Assembly: GCA_029262175.1 (NCBI GenBank)
Contig: JAJCZV010000068.1
Location: forward strand, 1 to 42,188
DNA: 42,188 nt
Direction of reading: 5' to 3'
Source: Gemmatimonadota bacterium
GTDB taxonomy: Bacteria > Gemmatimonadota > Gemmatimonadetes > Palauibacterales > Palauibacteraceae
Part shown: piece after piece, positions 8,171 through 16,796 of the stretch
Position numbering within the stretch: position 1 is the stretch's first letter
Layout of the letters: the number at the start of each line of letters is the position of its first letter
Position numbers and translations under genes: made by a program
Notes under the pieces: generated by a model
Seen by the model: the letters and a program-made list of their open reading frames with translations, nothing else
Database searches by the model: none
Told to the model about the DNA's origin: nothing

Positions 8171-9339
8171 TCGCACGAGTGCGTCTCTTTGTCCTGGCGG
8201 CTTTGGGTCTGATCCTAGGCGCCCCGTCGTTGTCTGCGCAGGCTCCCATCACCGCGCTCGGTCTCGGGTACAAGGTCGAGCCTTTGGACGGACGTTCCGC
8301 AGCCCTGGGTGGGACTGGGTTGGGCCTCCTCGGGGGTTCCTTCTCGATCCGCAATCCCGCGGACCTTCTGCAACATCAGGTACCCGGGTTCGGCATCTCT
8401 TTCGCGGGGGAAGGCGTCACGATCTCCAGTGGACCACTCGGCGTCGACACGGGCCGGCAGCGGTTCACGACCATTCGTGCGATCGTGCCGTTCTCCGGTT
8501 GGGCGACGAGCATCGCCTTCGGCAGCGAGTTCGATCAGGATTGGCAGGCCCGGATCACCGATACGCTTTTCGTCTCGGACGGGTTCATTCCCTTCGAGGA
8601 GACGCGCGAGCACGATGGAGGCATCAGCACGATCGACTTGTCGTTGGCGCGGCAGTTCGGTCCGCTCGCGGTGGGCGCCTCGGTTCAACGACTCACCGGT
8701 TCCCTCCGGCAGACGTTCTTTCGCAGCTTCGACACACCGGGCGGCAGCGCGCCGTCGCTCGGGAGCGTTGGGGGTGGGCAGGAACTCGCCTACAGCGCCT
8801 GGAGAGTGAAGGGCGGGGCGACGCTGACCGTGGCGGACCGCTATGTCCTGAGCGGTTCTTTTTCCCTGCCGAACACGCTCACGGCCACGGTCCAAGATTC
8901 GGCCGGAGCGAAAGTCGGCTTCGACCTCCCTTCGATGCTCGAGTTGGGGGGGAGCGCTCGGCTGACGAACAGCTTGTTGTTCGCCGCGGCCTTCGGCACG
9001 GGGGGCTGGTCTGACGTCGGCAACACGGCCACGTACACCTCGCATGACGTGATGTGGTTCGGCGGCGGCTTCGAGCTGGATGGCCTGCGATTTCTTGGCG
9101 GCGACCTTCCGCTCCGCGTCGGCGCCCGCACGGCGGAGTTGCCGTTCTCCACCGGTCCAGATCCGATCCGTGAAACCGCGATCACCGGCGGTTTCGGCTG
9201 GGAGTTCCAAAACGGTCTCGCCGTCGTGGATCTGGCGCTTGCCGTGGGTTCCCGGGGCGATTTCGCCGTGGACGGGATCGAGGAAACTTTCTCTCGATTC
9301 ACGTTGTCCTTCACGCTCCGCCAGCTGGGTCGACGCTAG
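8167..9339 (+). CDS. Outer-membrane beta-barrel protein (PorQ/PorV- or FadL-like)
   Basis: 390 residues with a signal peptide ending LSAQA (cleavage near residue 25). The opening GRSAALGGTGLG followed by SIRNPADL is the hallmark of the PorV/PorQ/FadL-like group of barrels (the early 'G..A.GG......NPA' pattern). The rest alternates short hydrophobic strands with polar turns and ends LSFTLRQLGRR. The usual role is transport of hydrophobic compounds or support of a secretion system; the Por partners are not in this window. It overlaps the lipoprotein gene by 4 bases (ATGA). Confidence 0.65.
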   Translation: MIARVRLFVLAALGLILGAPSLSAQAPITALGLGYKVEPLDGRSAALGGTGLGLLGGSFSIRNPADLLQHQVPGFGISFAGEGVTISSGPLGVDTGRQRFTTIRAIVPFSGWATSIAFGSEFDQDWQARITDTLFVSDGFIPFEETREHDGGISTIDLSLARQFGPLAVGASVQRLTGSLRQTFFRSFDTPGGSAPSLGSVGGGQELAYSAWRVKGGATLTVADRYVLSGSFSLPNTLTATVQDSAGAKVGFDLPSMLELGGSARLTNSLLFAAAFGTGGWSDVGNTATYTSHDVMWFGGGFELDGLRFLGGDLPLRVGARTAELPFSTGPDPIRETAITGGFGWEFQNGLAVVDLALAVGSRGDFAVDGIEETFSRFTLSFTLRQLGRR

Positions 9340-9351
9340 CCTTCGAAAGCC

Positions 9352-10119
9352 TTACGCGGCCATGATTCGTTGGTGGCTGTCCCAAAGCCGGGTCGCGAAG
9401 CGTTCGGGGTGGAGGCTCGGCCAATCGTGGCAATCCGCGAGGGTGATCACTTCCAGCTGCGGCTTGTGTGACCCCGCGTCGGTGACGTCCGCCCCAGGGG
9501 TCGACAGGAAGTACGAGTCGTAGTCGGCCTCGCGATAGAGTTCGTCGCGGGCCGAGATGTACACGACGGCGCGGGGTGTGCTGGGCCGATAGGAACCAGG
9601 CGCCGTCCGCAGCGACCCGACTGGCGGGAACAGAGAACCCGGTCGCAGGAGGGCGGCGCTGACATAGTCCACCATGATGCGGGGAGCGTAGACGAACCCG
9701 TTGCGTCCTTCGCGACCCAGGACCTCGCGAAGCTGAAGACGAAGGGCCCTGGAAAACATGCGGGGAAGGCTCACCTGGGCCGGTACGGAGGGGGCGCAGG
9801 CGATGGCCGGCCGATCGGACATCAGCGCCAGCAGGCCGCCAAACGAATGCCCTGACCAAACGGCGTCCGGGGCGAGGTCGAGGGCGATTTGTTGGACGAT
9901 CGCGAGATATCCGAGGGGATTCGAGGGCAGACGGCGGTGGCTGCGAAACGAAAGATCGGGGACAACGATCCGTAAATCGTGCGCCAACCTCTCGAGCCCC
10001 TTACGGTAGTATCTTGGATGTGCGCCGAGACCGGGCAAAAAGACTAGCGTTTCCGAGGACGAGCCCCAAATTTCGACGGGCACTTCCAGGCCCTGAACCG
10101 CGGTTCGTTGGGTGAGCAC
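9352..10119 (-). CDS. Alpha/beta hydrolase
   Basis: 255 residues without a signal peptide, hence probably cytoplasmic. The triad is visible: nucleophile in SGHSFGG (S92), acid in SARDELY (D192) and histidine in ADCHDWP (H231). FLPGLGAHPRYY supplies the oxyanion region. The sequence does not identify the substrate; lipase, esterase or thioesterase are all possible. It is convergent with the barrel gene (12-base gap) and divergent from miaB (56-base gap), so it is probably transcribed alone. Confidence 0.75.
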   Translation of the reverse strand: MLTQRTAVQGLEVPVEIWGSSSETLVFLPGLGAHPRYYRKGLERLAHDLRIVVPDLSFRSHRRLPSNPLGYLAIVQQIALDLAPDAVWSGHSFGGLLALMSDRPAIACAPSVPAQVSLPRMFSRALRLQLREVLGREGRNGFVYAPRIMVDYVSAALLRPGSLFPPVGSLRTAPGSYRPSTPRAVVYISARDELYREADYDSYFLSTPGADVTDAGSHKPQLEVITLADCHDWPSLHPERFATRLWDSHQRIMAA

Positions 10120-10175
10120 GCCGGATCGTATCGGGGCCGTCGGGGAACAGCAATGGACATTCGAAAGCGAAATAG

Positions 10176-11600
10176 ATGACGACGGGGTTGGTCACATTGA
10201 GAACGGGCGCAACGGACCGCGAATCCAAGCGACCCGTCCATCGTGCCCGGCCGTCGACCCGTGCACCCAGACCCGTCGGGAGCCGCGTGTATCTGGAGAC
10301 CTACGGGTGTCAGATGAACATCAACGACACCGAGTTGATGGAGGGCTTGCTCGTGGATCGCGGCTTTGTCCGCGTGGACGAGCCCGAAACCGCTGACGTC
10401 ATCCTCATCAATACCTGCGCGATTCGGGAGCATGCCGAGCGTCGGGTCGTCGGCCGCATCGGCGAGCTTCAAAAGTATCGCTACGAAAACAACGATTTGG
10501 TACTCGGGGTGACCGGTTGCATGGCGCAGCGTCTCGGAGATCAGCTTCTCGATGGCGGGCCGGCGGTGGATCTGGTGGCCGGCCCCGACGCGTACCGAGC
10601 GCTTCCGTCCCTCATCGCATCGATCCAGGAGAACGCGGTCGAACGGGGACAGTCGCTTCTCACGCTCGACGAGGCGGAAAACTACGAAGGCGTGACGTCG
10701 GTACGCGGTAAGGGTGTGAGCGCGTGGATCACGGTACAACGTGGGTGCGATCATCGCTGCACTTTTTGTATCGTGCCCTATGTGCGAGGCTCCGAAAAGA
10801 ATCGTGATCCGCTCGCGGTTCTCGACGAGGCCCGCGCCGCGGTGGCGCAGGGATACAGCGAAATCGTGTTGCTCGGTCAGACGGTCAATTCGTATCAAGC
10901 GCAGGGACAGGACCGGCGGTGGGATTTTACCAGGCTCCTTAAGGCCGTCGCTCGGCTGGACGGCGTGCGGCGGGTGAGGTTCACCTCACCGCACCCGAAC
11001 GACGTCACCGAAGCGCTACTCGAAGTGATGGCCGAAGAACCGAGCGTCTGTCGGCAGCTACATCTTCCCGTACAGTCGGGATCCGACCAGGTGCTAAAGC
11101 GCATGGTTCGTCGCTACACGGCGGAGTCTTTTTTGGACAAGGTCGACCTCGCTCGTAGCGTGGTGCCGGAAATTGCGCTCTCCACGGATGTGATCGTGGC
11201 GTTCCCGGGGGAGACCGAAGCCGACTATGAGAAGACGCTCGATCTGATGAAACGCGCACGATTCGATGACGCGTATCTGTACAAGTACTCGTTGCGGGAG
11301 GGGACTCCGGCCACCCGGTTTCCCGCTGCGGATTTCGTGCCCGACGAGGTCGGGTCCGCTCGGTTGGCGCGTTTGATCGGCGTGCACCGCGACATACAAC
11401 GAGAGATCAACCAGGCCGAGGTGGGACAGTGGAGAGAAGTCCTGATCGAGCGACCCGCGCGTTCAAAGGATGACCTTCAAGGCCGTACCGAGAGCAACAA
11501 GATCGTGGCCTTTCCCGGGGATCCGAGCCAGATCGGCGAGTATATGAGCGTGCGACTGACAGGCACCACCGGAGCGACATTTATGGGAGTGCCGTGGTGA
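10176..11600 (+). CDS. miaB: tRNA-2-methylthio-N6-dimethylallyladenosine synthase MiaB
   Basis: 474 residues with the three-part methylthiotransferase layout. The N-terminal UPF0004 domain holds the auxiliary cluster cysteines C45 (ETYGCQMN), C81 (INTCAIRE) and C115 (VTGCMAQR). The radical-SAM core has CDHRCTFC (C191, C195, C198). A C-terminal TRAM domain contains GRTESNKIV and ends GATFMGVPW. It adds the methylthio group to i6A37 of tRNAs reading U-starting codons. About 35 basic residues precede the conserved SRVYLETYG, so a slightly later start is possible. The stop overlaps the ATG of the small membrane gene behind it. Confidence 0.95.
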   Translation: MTTGLVTLRTGATDRESKRPVHRARPSTRAPRPVGSRVYLETYGCQMNINDTELMEGLLVDRGFVRVDEPETADVILINTCAIREHAERRVVGRIGELQKYRYENNDLVLGVTGCMAQRLGDQLLDGGPAVDLVAGPDAYRALPSLIASIQENAVERGQSLLTLDEAENYEGVTSVRGKGVSAWITVQRGCDHRCTFCIVPYVRGSEKNRDPLAVLDEARAAVAQGYSEIVLLGQTVNSYQAQGQDRRWDFTRLLKAVARLDGVRRVRFTSPHPNDVTEALLEVMAEEPSVCRQLHLPVQSGSDQVLKRMVRRYTAESFLDKVDLARSVVPEIALSTDVIVAFPGETEADYEKTLDLMKRARFDDAYLYKYSLREGTPATRFPAADFVPDEVGSARLARLIGVHRDIQREINQAEVGQWREVLIERPARSKDDLQGRTESNKIVAFPGDPSQIGEYMSVRLTGTTGATFMGVPW

Positions 11601-11917
11601 TGCGTTTCGTAGCGCGCACGTTGGTCTTCGCCATCGCCATTCTCGTTTCGTTCTGGTTTACGGCCGAGAACGCAAACGAAATCGTCAGCATCGATCTGGC
11701 ATTTTTTCGCATCCGGACGTCGCTGCCGCTCGTGATCTTCGTCTCGCTCCTGAGTGGGATGGCGGTGTCGACGTTGTTGGGGTGGCGGTCGGATCGAAAA
11801 GCGGCCCGACGGGCGCGTTCTTTGAGTCACCTCACCGCGCTCGATCGGAGTCGCGAATACGTCGACGCCTATTCGACGCCGGAAGCCGAACCGCTGGAGC
11901 GCTCTCCCTTCCGTTGA
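11600..11917 (+). CDS. LapA-domain (DUF1049) small membrane protein
   Basis: About 105 residues with two predicted membrane helices (LVFAIAILVSFWFTAEN and LPLVIFVSLLSGMAVSTLLGW) followed by a charged cytoplasmic tail, the usual LapA/YciS layout. In E. coli LapA takes part in lipopolysaccharide assembly control together with LapB; no lapB is present here. GTG codons at 11594 and 11597 are in frame, but the ATG at 11600 gives a one-base overlap with the miaB stop and is preferred. Confidence 0.75.
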   Translation: MRFVARTLVFAIAILVSFWFTAENANEIVSIDLAFFRIRTSLPLVIFVSLLSGMAVSTLLGWRSDRKAARRARSLSHLTALDRSREYVDAYSTPEAEPLERSPFR

Positions 11918-12022
11918 TCGGTCGTTGAGCCCAGATGCGAGTCTTGTCTCGGAACGATTCCGAGTCTCGCCTCGGAAATCTGATGCGCTCGGAGGCCGAT
12001 CTCGTCGTTCTCGAACTCTCCA

Positions 12023-14425
12023 TTGGTCCTGGTCGCCGCCACCTTTGCGATTGGCGACGTGCTCGGGTTGGCCTTGTCGCAGGTGCGCAGCCCCGACCGC
12101 GTCAGCTTGGTCGTGTTCAACCTCGTCGCCGGTGTGGGCTGTCTGGCGGCCGTTCGGGTCGGGCGTAGAGTTCCTCCAGGCAGCAAGAATGTGGAGACCG
12201 CACTCCGACTCGGCTTCGTGCTTTGGGTGGGATTCGGTCTGGGGATCCGCAGTGGGGTGCGCTCGCTAGCGGCTTGCACGGCCGCGATCGAATCAGGGGC
12301 GCCGATGGTCGCGACCGGCGTCCTACTCAACGCCGTCCCGTCTCGACCCGGCGCAGGCGTCGGCTCGGCCAGTCGAGAACTGGTCCGATCTGTTTTGGGC
12401 GATGTCACGTTGGTGTCGGGCGGGCGAACCTGTTCCACGCCGGCCGTCCGAATCTTCGTGCGTCCGAGTGCTCGCTCGCATCGAGGCGGCACGCTGGTCG
12501 TCGCGCGTGGCGCGTGGGGCACGGCCGGGACCGGTCGGTTCCCGAGGTCGCCCCACGCCCACGGCTGGATCGGCGGGGCAACGGTAGAGGAGGCCCTCAT
12601 GGAGGCCCGCACGGGGGTCTCTTCGGGTTCGGCCCGATCGCGCCTTACGGCGGTCCTCGCGACCTGGCGCGGCGAGTTGGCGGAGCGGCTCGACTCGCGG
12701 CTATCTCGCCAGAGCGCGTCCGTGGGGAAAGCGTTGCTCTTGGCGGATCGGGCGACGCTTCGCCGCGAAACCCGTGACGCGTTCGTCGAGGCCGGCATCG
12801 TCCACCTGCTCGCCATCTCCGGTCTGCACATCGGGCTGATCGCGGCGGCGCTGTCCTGGCTGGTCGGGCTGAGGCTTCCCGGCCCTCGCCGGCTCGTCGC
12901 GGCGGCATGGTTGGTGTCCGCGTACGTCGTCATGATCGGGATGCCGCCATCGGCCGTGCGCGCCGCGCTGACGTTTTGGGGATACGCGCTCGCCGTGCGG
13001 CGAGGCCGCCCCGCCCGAATTGCCGACGTGGCGGCGCTCGCGGCCATCGGGGCCATGCTGTGGGAGCCGCTGATCATCACCGACCCGGGCTTTCAGCTCT
13101 CCTTCGCCGGGTTCGCCGGGGTAGTCGTCGGGGGACGAGTGCGGCCCTCATGGCTGATTCGGGTGGACCGCCGCCTTCGTCCCACGGCCCGGGCGCTATT
13201 GGTGAGCACGGCTGCCTTCTTGGCGACCGCCCCCATCGCGGCCGTGCATTTCGAGCGGCTCGTCATTGCGTCCATCCCGGCCAGTCTCGTGGCGACTGGC
13301 CTCGTCGCTTTGGCTCTCCCGGCGTTGACGTTGACAGCGCTCGTGCCGGCGCCCTTGTTCGAGTTGCCCGCGGGCGCCGCGGAGTTGCTGGTGCTCGCTT
13401 TGACGAAGGTCGCGCACACGTTCGCGGCTCTCCCGCTCGGGTGGGCGGGTCCAAGCGTAGGGACGATCACCTGGGTCGTCCTCGGCGCGCTCGTTGCCTT
13501 GGTGGCGGACCGCCTCGGACGTCGCCGCGGCGTGGGCTTGATCGCAACCGCGGCGGTGGTGTCGATCGGTTCGTTGACGCCCCGCGTCCGGGCCGCGCTC
13601 GACCGGGGAACCGCGCTCGTGTGTAGCCTCGATGTAGGGCAGGGGGACGCGGCTGTGGTCCGAACGGGTGAGGGGCGCTGGCTCGTGTTCGATGCCGGCC
13701 CTGGTCCCGCCTTGACCCCGGACGAGCAGCGAGCGCGGGCGGGTGACTCGTTCCTGTCCGATGCCGGAGCTCGAGTCGTGGTGCCGTTTCTCCGACACCA
13801 CGGAGCCACGGCCATCGAGGTACTGGCCGTGTCCCATCCGCATCTGGATCATTTCGGCGGGAGCGCCACGGTGATGGATGCGTTCCCGGTCCGCGCCGTC
13901 ATCGACCCGGCCGTAACCGAACCGAGTCGGGCCTACCTCGGGTTTCTCGAACGCACCACAGCAGAAGGGGCGCGTTGGGTCGGGGTCGCGGCCGGAGACC
14001 GATTCTGGGTGGATGACGTGGAAATCGACGTGCTCTGGCCCGTAGACCCGGCGGAAAGCGACGCAAATGGTAGCTCGCTCGCGTTCCTTCTCCGGGTGGG
14101 CGACTTCCGATATCTCAACACAGGCGACGCACCCGCCGCCGTCGAACGTGAGATCCTGAAACGTTGGCGCCAGGCGCCGGAGCGCGTGGATGTCCTCAAG
14201 CTGGGACACCACGGGAGTCATACCTCGACCGCACTAGAATGGCTGCGCGCGACTCGCCCGCAGATTGCCGTGATCTCCGCCGGCTCCGGCAATCGGTACG
14301 GTCACCCGCACGCGGCGACGCTGGCCCGGCTCGATTCGGCTCGGATCAGGCGCGTGTGGCGAACGGACCGGGACGGCACGCTCTGCATCCAGGCCCAGTC
14401 GAGCGGCTGGAAAATCAGAATCTGA
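12023..14425 (+). CDS. comEC: ComEC/Rec2 family DNA uptake channel
   Basis: 800 residues, full length for the family. An N-terminal membrane pair and an OB-like region precede the competence domain, recognised by LLAISGLHIGLIAA and GMPPSAVRAALTFWGYA. A series of helices follows, then a C-terminal metallo-beta-lactamase-type domain from about residue 530 with SLDVGQGDA, SHPHLDHFGG (H605, H607, D609, H610) and LGHHGSHTS. ComEC passes single-stranded DNA into the cytoplasm during transformation; the lactamase-like domain is thought to degrade the other strand. The frame is closed by a TGA at 11981-11983, so TTG 12023 is the only plausible start. No comEA or pilus genes are adjacent. Confidence 0.9.
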   Translation: MVLVAATFAIGDVLGLALSQVRSPDRVSLVVFNLVAGVGCLAAVRVGRRVPPGSKNVETALRLGFVLWVGFGLGIRSGVRSLAACTAAIESGAPMVATGVLLNAVPSRPGAGVGSASRELVRSVLGDVTLVSGGRTCSTPAVRIFVRPSARSHRGGTLVVARGAWGTAGTGRFPRSPHAHGWIGGATVEEALMEARTGVSSGSARSRLTAVLATWRGELAERLDSRLSRQSASVGKALLLADRATLRRETRDAFVEAGIVHLLAISGLHIGLIAAALSWLVGLRLPGPRRLVAAAWLVSAYVVMIGMPPSAVRAALTFWGYALAVRRGRPARIADVAALAAIGAMLWEPLIITDPGFQLSFAGFAGVVVGGRVRPSWLIRVDRRLRPTARALLVSTAAFLATAPIAAVHFERLVIASIPASLVATGLVALALPALTLTALVPAPLFELPAGAAELLVLALTKVAHTFAALPLGWAGPSVGTITWVVLGALVALVADRLGRRRGVGLIATAAVVSIGSLTPRVRAALDRGTALVCSLDVGQGDAAVVRTGEGRWLVFDAGPGPALTPDEQRARAGDSFLSDAGARVVVPFLRHHGATAIEVLAVSHPHLDHFGGSATVMDAFPVRAVIDPAVTEPSRAYLGFLERTTAEGARWVGVAAGDRFWVDDVEIDVLWPVDPAESDANGSSLAFLLRVGDFRYLNTGDAPAAVEREILKRWRQAPERVDVLKLGHHGSHTSTALEWLRATRPQIAVISAGSGNRYGHPHAATLARLDSARIRRVWRTDRDGTLCIQAQSSGWKIRI

Positions 14426-14441
14426 GGCGGCGGTACGCGTC

Positions 14442-14471
14442 TTGACGGCGGGAATATCGTCAGCCTAACCT
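14442..14471 (+). promoter_or_regulatory. Possible sigma-70-type promoter for fbp
   Basis: TTGACG (14442-14447) is followed after 18 bases by TAACCT (14466-14471), about 33 bases before the fbp start. The -35 matches 5 of 6 consensus positions and the -10 only 3 of 6, so this is tentative. Confidence 0.3.
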
Positions 14472-14504
14472 GCCCGTCCCGCAGGCCCCACTCGAGGAGG
14501 ATTC

Positions 14505-15506
14505 GTGTCGGATTCGATGATGACCGTAGAGCGTTTTATCGCGGAACAGGAACGCCTTCACCCGGATGCGACCGGAACCTTTACGGACGTCCTCCTGCAG
14601 CTCAGTCTGGCGGCGAAGATCATCGCGCGGTCGGTCACCAAAGCCGGACTCGTCGACATCGTGGGCGCGTCCGGAGCGAAGAACGTGCACGGAGAGACCG
14701 TCCAGAAGCTCGATGAGTATGCGGACGACGTGATCGTCGAGGTCGTGGGGAAGGGCGGAAGCGTCTGCGGCATCGTGTCCGAAGAGTCCGAGCGGATCAC
14801 GACGATCCCCGAAACCTACGAGGCCGGGCCGTACGTCATCGCGATCGATCCGCTCGACGGCAGTTCAAACATCGACGTCAACATTTCCGTGGGCACCATC
14901 TTCTCGATCCATCGGAAACGAAGTGCGGGCCGCGATGCTCAAGACAGCGATGCGCTCCAGCCAGGCGCGGAGCAATGCGCGGCCGGGTACGTACATTACG
15001 GTTCGTCCACGATGATGGTGTTCACGACGGGGGCGGGGGTGCACGCGTTCACGCTGGATCCGTCCATCGGCGAGTTCTTGTTGTCGCACCGGAACATGAA
15101 GATACCGTCGCCCGGCAAGCGGATTTACAGCGTAAACGAGGGCTACACCAATAAGTGGACGTCGGGCCAGCAACGTCTGGTCGAGCGCTTTCGAACCGGC
15201 ACTGGAGAGGAAGGCTCGTTCTCGGCGCGCTACGTCGGATCGATGGTGGCGGACTTTCACAGGACGATGCTCCAGGGTGGCATCTTCATGTATCCGGGCA
15301 CGGCAGACGCACCGCGGGGAAAACTTCGAATGCTCTACGAAGTCGCGCCAATGGCGATGATCTGTGAACAAGCGGGTGGACTCGCCAGCGATGGTAGGAA
15401 TCGTATTCTGGACATCCAACCCAGGGAACTCCACGAACGCGTCCCGGCCTATATCGGCAGCCCCGGACTCGTCGAACTCGCGGAGCGCTATCTCCTGGAA
15501 GACTAG
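14505..15506 (+). CDS. fbp: Fructose-1,6-bisphosphatase class I
   Basis: 333 residues, typical for class I FBPase of gluconeogenesis. Metal-binding residues are clear: EESE near residue 90 and IDPLDGSSNID with D115 and D118. The sugar-binding region includes RYVGSMVADFHR and GGIFMYP, and GKLRMLYEVAPMA is the C-terminal signature. A strong AGGAGG (14495-14500) precedes the GTG at 14505 by only 4 bases; an in-frame ATG at 14517 would be 16 bases away, so GTG is kept with some doubt. The gene ends in a CTAG shared with the stop of the convergent pncB gene. Confidence 0.95.
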   Translation: MSDSMMTVERFIAEQERLHPDATGTFTDVLLQLSLAAKIIARSVTKAGLVDIVGASGAKNVHGETVQKLDEYADDVIVEVVGKGGSVCGIVSEESERITTIPETYEAGPYVIAIDPLDGSSNIDVNISVGTIFSIHRKRSAGRDAQDSDALQPGAEQCAAGYVHYGSSTMMVFTTGAGVHAFTLDPSIGEFLLSHRNMKIPSPGKRIYSVNEGYTNKWTSGQQRLVERFRTGTGEEGSFSARYVGSMVADFHRTMLQGGIFMYPGTADAPRGKLRMLYEVAPMAMICEQAGGLASDGRNRILDIQPRELHERVPAYIGSPGLVELAERYLLED

Positions 15507-16678
15507 GGCGCGCTGGCCGGCGGTCTGAGCAGAAATTCGCGACCGACCTTGACCCGTGGCACGCCATCATAGGCCACGATGTCCGCCGTCGCGTAGGTCT
15601 CTGACCAATCCTTGGGTAGGTGTGAGCCGGTTCCGATGACGTCGATCGGAGCATTGGCAGACGCCATCAGCTGGCACTTTTCGAGACCGAAGCCCGAGGA
15701 GGCCACGATGCTTACGTCTGTAAAGCCCTCGTGATCAAGCGCCTCACGGACGACCCAGATCGCGGCGGCGGACACGCCGGGCCCCACGAGGTGATGCAAC
15801 TCCGAGTCGGAGTGATAGCCGCTGAGCGCTTCCGGGGCACGCCGTTCGAGCACCGCGTACGAACGGGGCGGATCCAAGCCTTCGAGGAACCGACCGCCGG
15901 GGGTGTCGAGCCGCACGGCAAGCGTTCCGGCCCGAGCGCGTTCGGTGAAGCGGTGGCAGACCTCAAGAGCGTCCGCCACCTCTCTTCCAAAGTAGTCGAC
16001 CAACACGGTCAGCGGTTCGTCTGGAAAGGTCTCATCTAACATCTCGGCGGCGCGCAGGGTGGAGCCGGCGTAACCGACGAGGGCGTGGGGCATCGTTCCC
16101 CAGCCATGAGGCTGCCCGAAGAAGTGTGCGGTGGCGTCTGTGGCGTTCGCGACGAAACCGATGGCGCCCGTCTTTCGGTGCGCCCGTGCCGAGCCGACGG
16201 CGGCCGCATACGCCATCATTTCCGCCATCTCGGTTCCAGCGCAGTGGCGAGCGTCCATGGCTAGGAAAGAGACACGTGGAAGCGCCGCGCACATCGCCGA
16301 CGCGTTGTAGGCGGTTACGCTCGGCGCGCCGAGCTTCATGAGCAGGATGGTCTCGAGATCGACGAGGTGAGCGAACGAACCGGTCACGTAACAGAGGGGT
16401 TGGCCGGCTGCGACGAGTCGCCCTTCTTCGTACTTGAGATCGACTTCGAAGGTACACTCACGCTCGGCAGCAATCGCGGCAAGCCAATCGAGCGCCAGCC
16501 TTGGCGCGGAGACCACCGGGCGTCGAACGAAAAACGCGTACGTCACACGTTGGTCGCCGAAACGATGCACGACGGCCTTGGTGCGCTTGAAGTAGGTGTC
16601 CGTCCAGTCCGACACGTGCGCTTCGTCCGGCCACAGCGTGCTTCGATTTGGTGACAATGTCGAATCGTTTGCGTGCAT
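15503..16678 (-). CDS. pncB: Nicotinate phosphoribosyltransferase (short form)
   Basis: 391 residues of the compact NAPRTase type common in archaea and some bacteria. Diagnostic stretches are DTYFKRT near the N-terminus, FVRRPVVSAPRL, ARHCAGTEMAEMMAYA, QPHGWGTMPHALV (equivalent to the active-site His region), VDYFGREV for PRPP binding and DVIGTGSHLPKDW near the end. It converts nicotinate and PRPP to NaMN in NAD salvage. It lies downstream of the TonB-receptor gene but beyond a strong terminator, so it needs its own promoter, which I could not identify. Convergent with fbp. Confidence 0.88.
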   Translation of the reverse strand: MHANDSTLSPNRSTLWPDEAHVSDWTDTYFKRTKAVVHRFGDQRVTYAFFVRRPVVSAPRLALDWLAAIAAERECTFEVDLKYEEGRLVAAGQPLCYVTGSFAHLVDLETILLMKLGAPSVTAYNASAMCAALPRVSFLAMDARHCAGTEMAEMMAYAAAVGSARAHRKTGAIGFVANATDATAHFFGQPHGWGTMPHALVGYAGSTLRAAEMLDETFPDEPLTVLVDYFGREVADALEVCHRFTERARAGTLAVRLDTPGGRFLEGLDPPRSYAVLERRAPEALSGYHSDSELHHLVGPGVSAAAIWVVREALDHEGFTDVSIVASSGFGLEKCQLMASANAPIDVIGTGSHLPKDWSETYATADIVAYDGVPRVKVGREFLLRPPASAP

Positions 16679-16723
16679 GAGCGGAACCCTCTTCTTGAGC
16701 CCGCCGACAAAGTCGCCGAGCTA

Positions 16724-16760
16724 CAAAAAAGGGGGTCCGGATCGCGAGATCCGAACCCCC
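16724..16760 (-). terminator. Rho-independent terminator of the TonB-dependent receptor gene
   Basis: Read on the minus strand, GGGGGTTCGGATC (16760-16748), a four-base loop and GATCCGGACCCCC (16743-16731) form a 13-base-pair stem with a single G-U pair, followed directly by a run of six T. It lies about 37 bases after the receptor stop and before pncB. It is the cleanest terminator in the window. Confidence 0.93.
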
Positions 16761-16796
16761 TTCTTCCGTTATCCTCTTCTCGAAGAGCTCGAAGTT

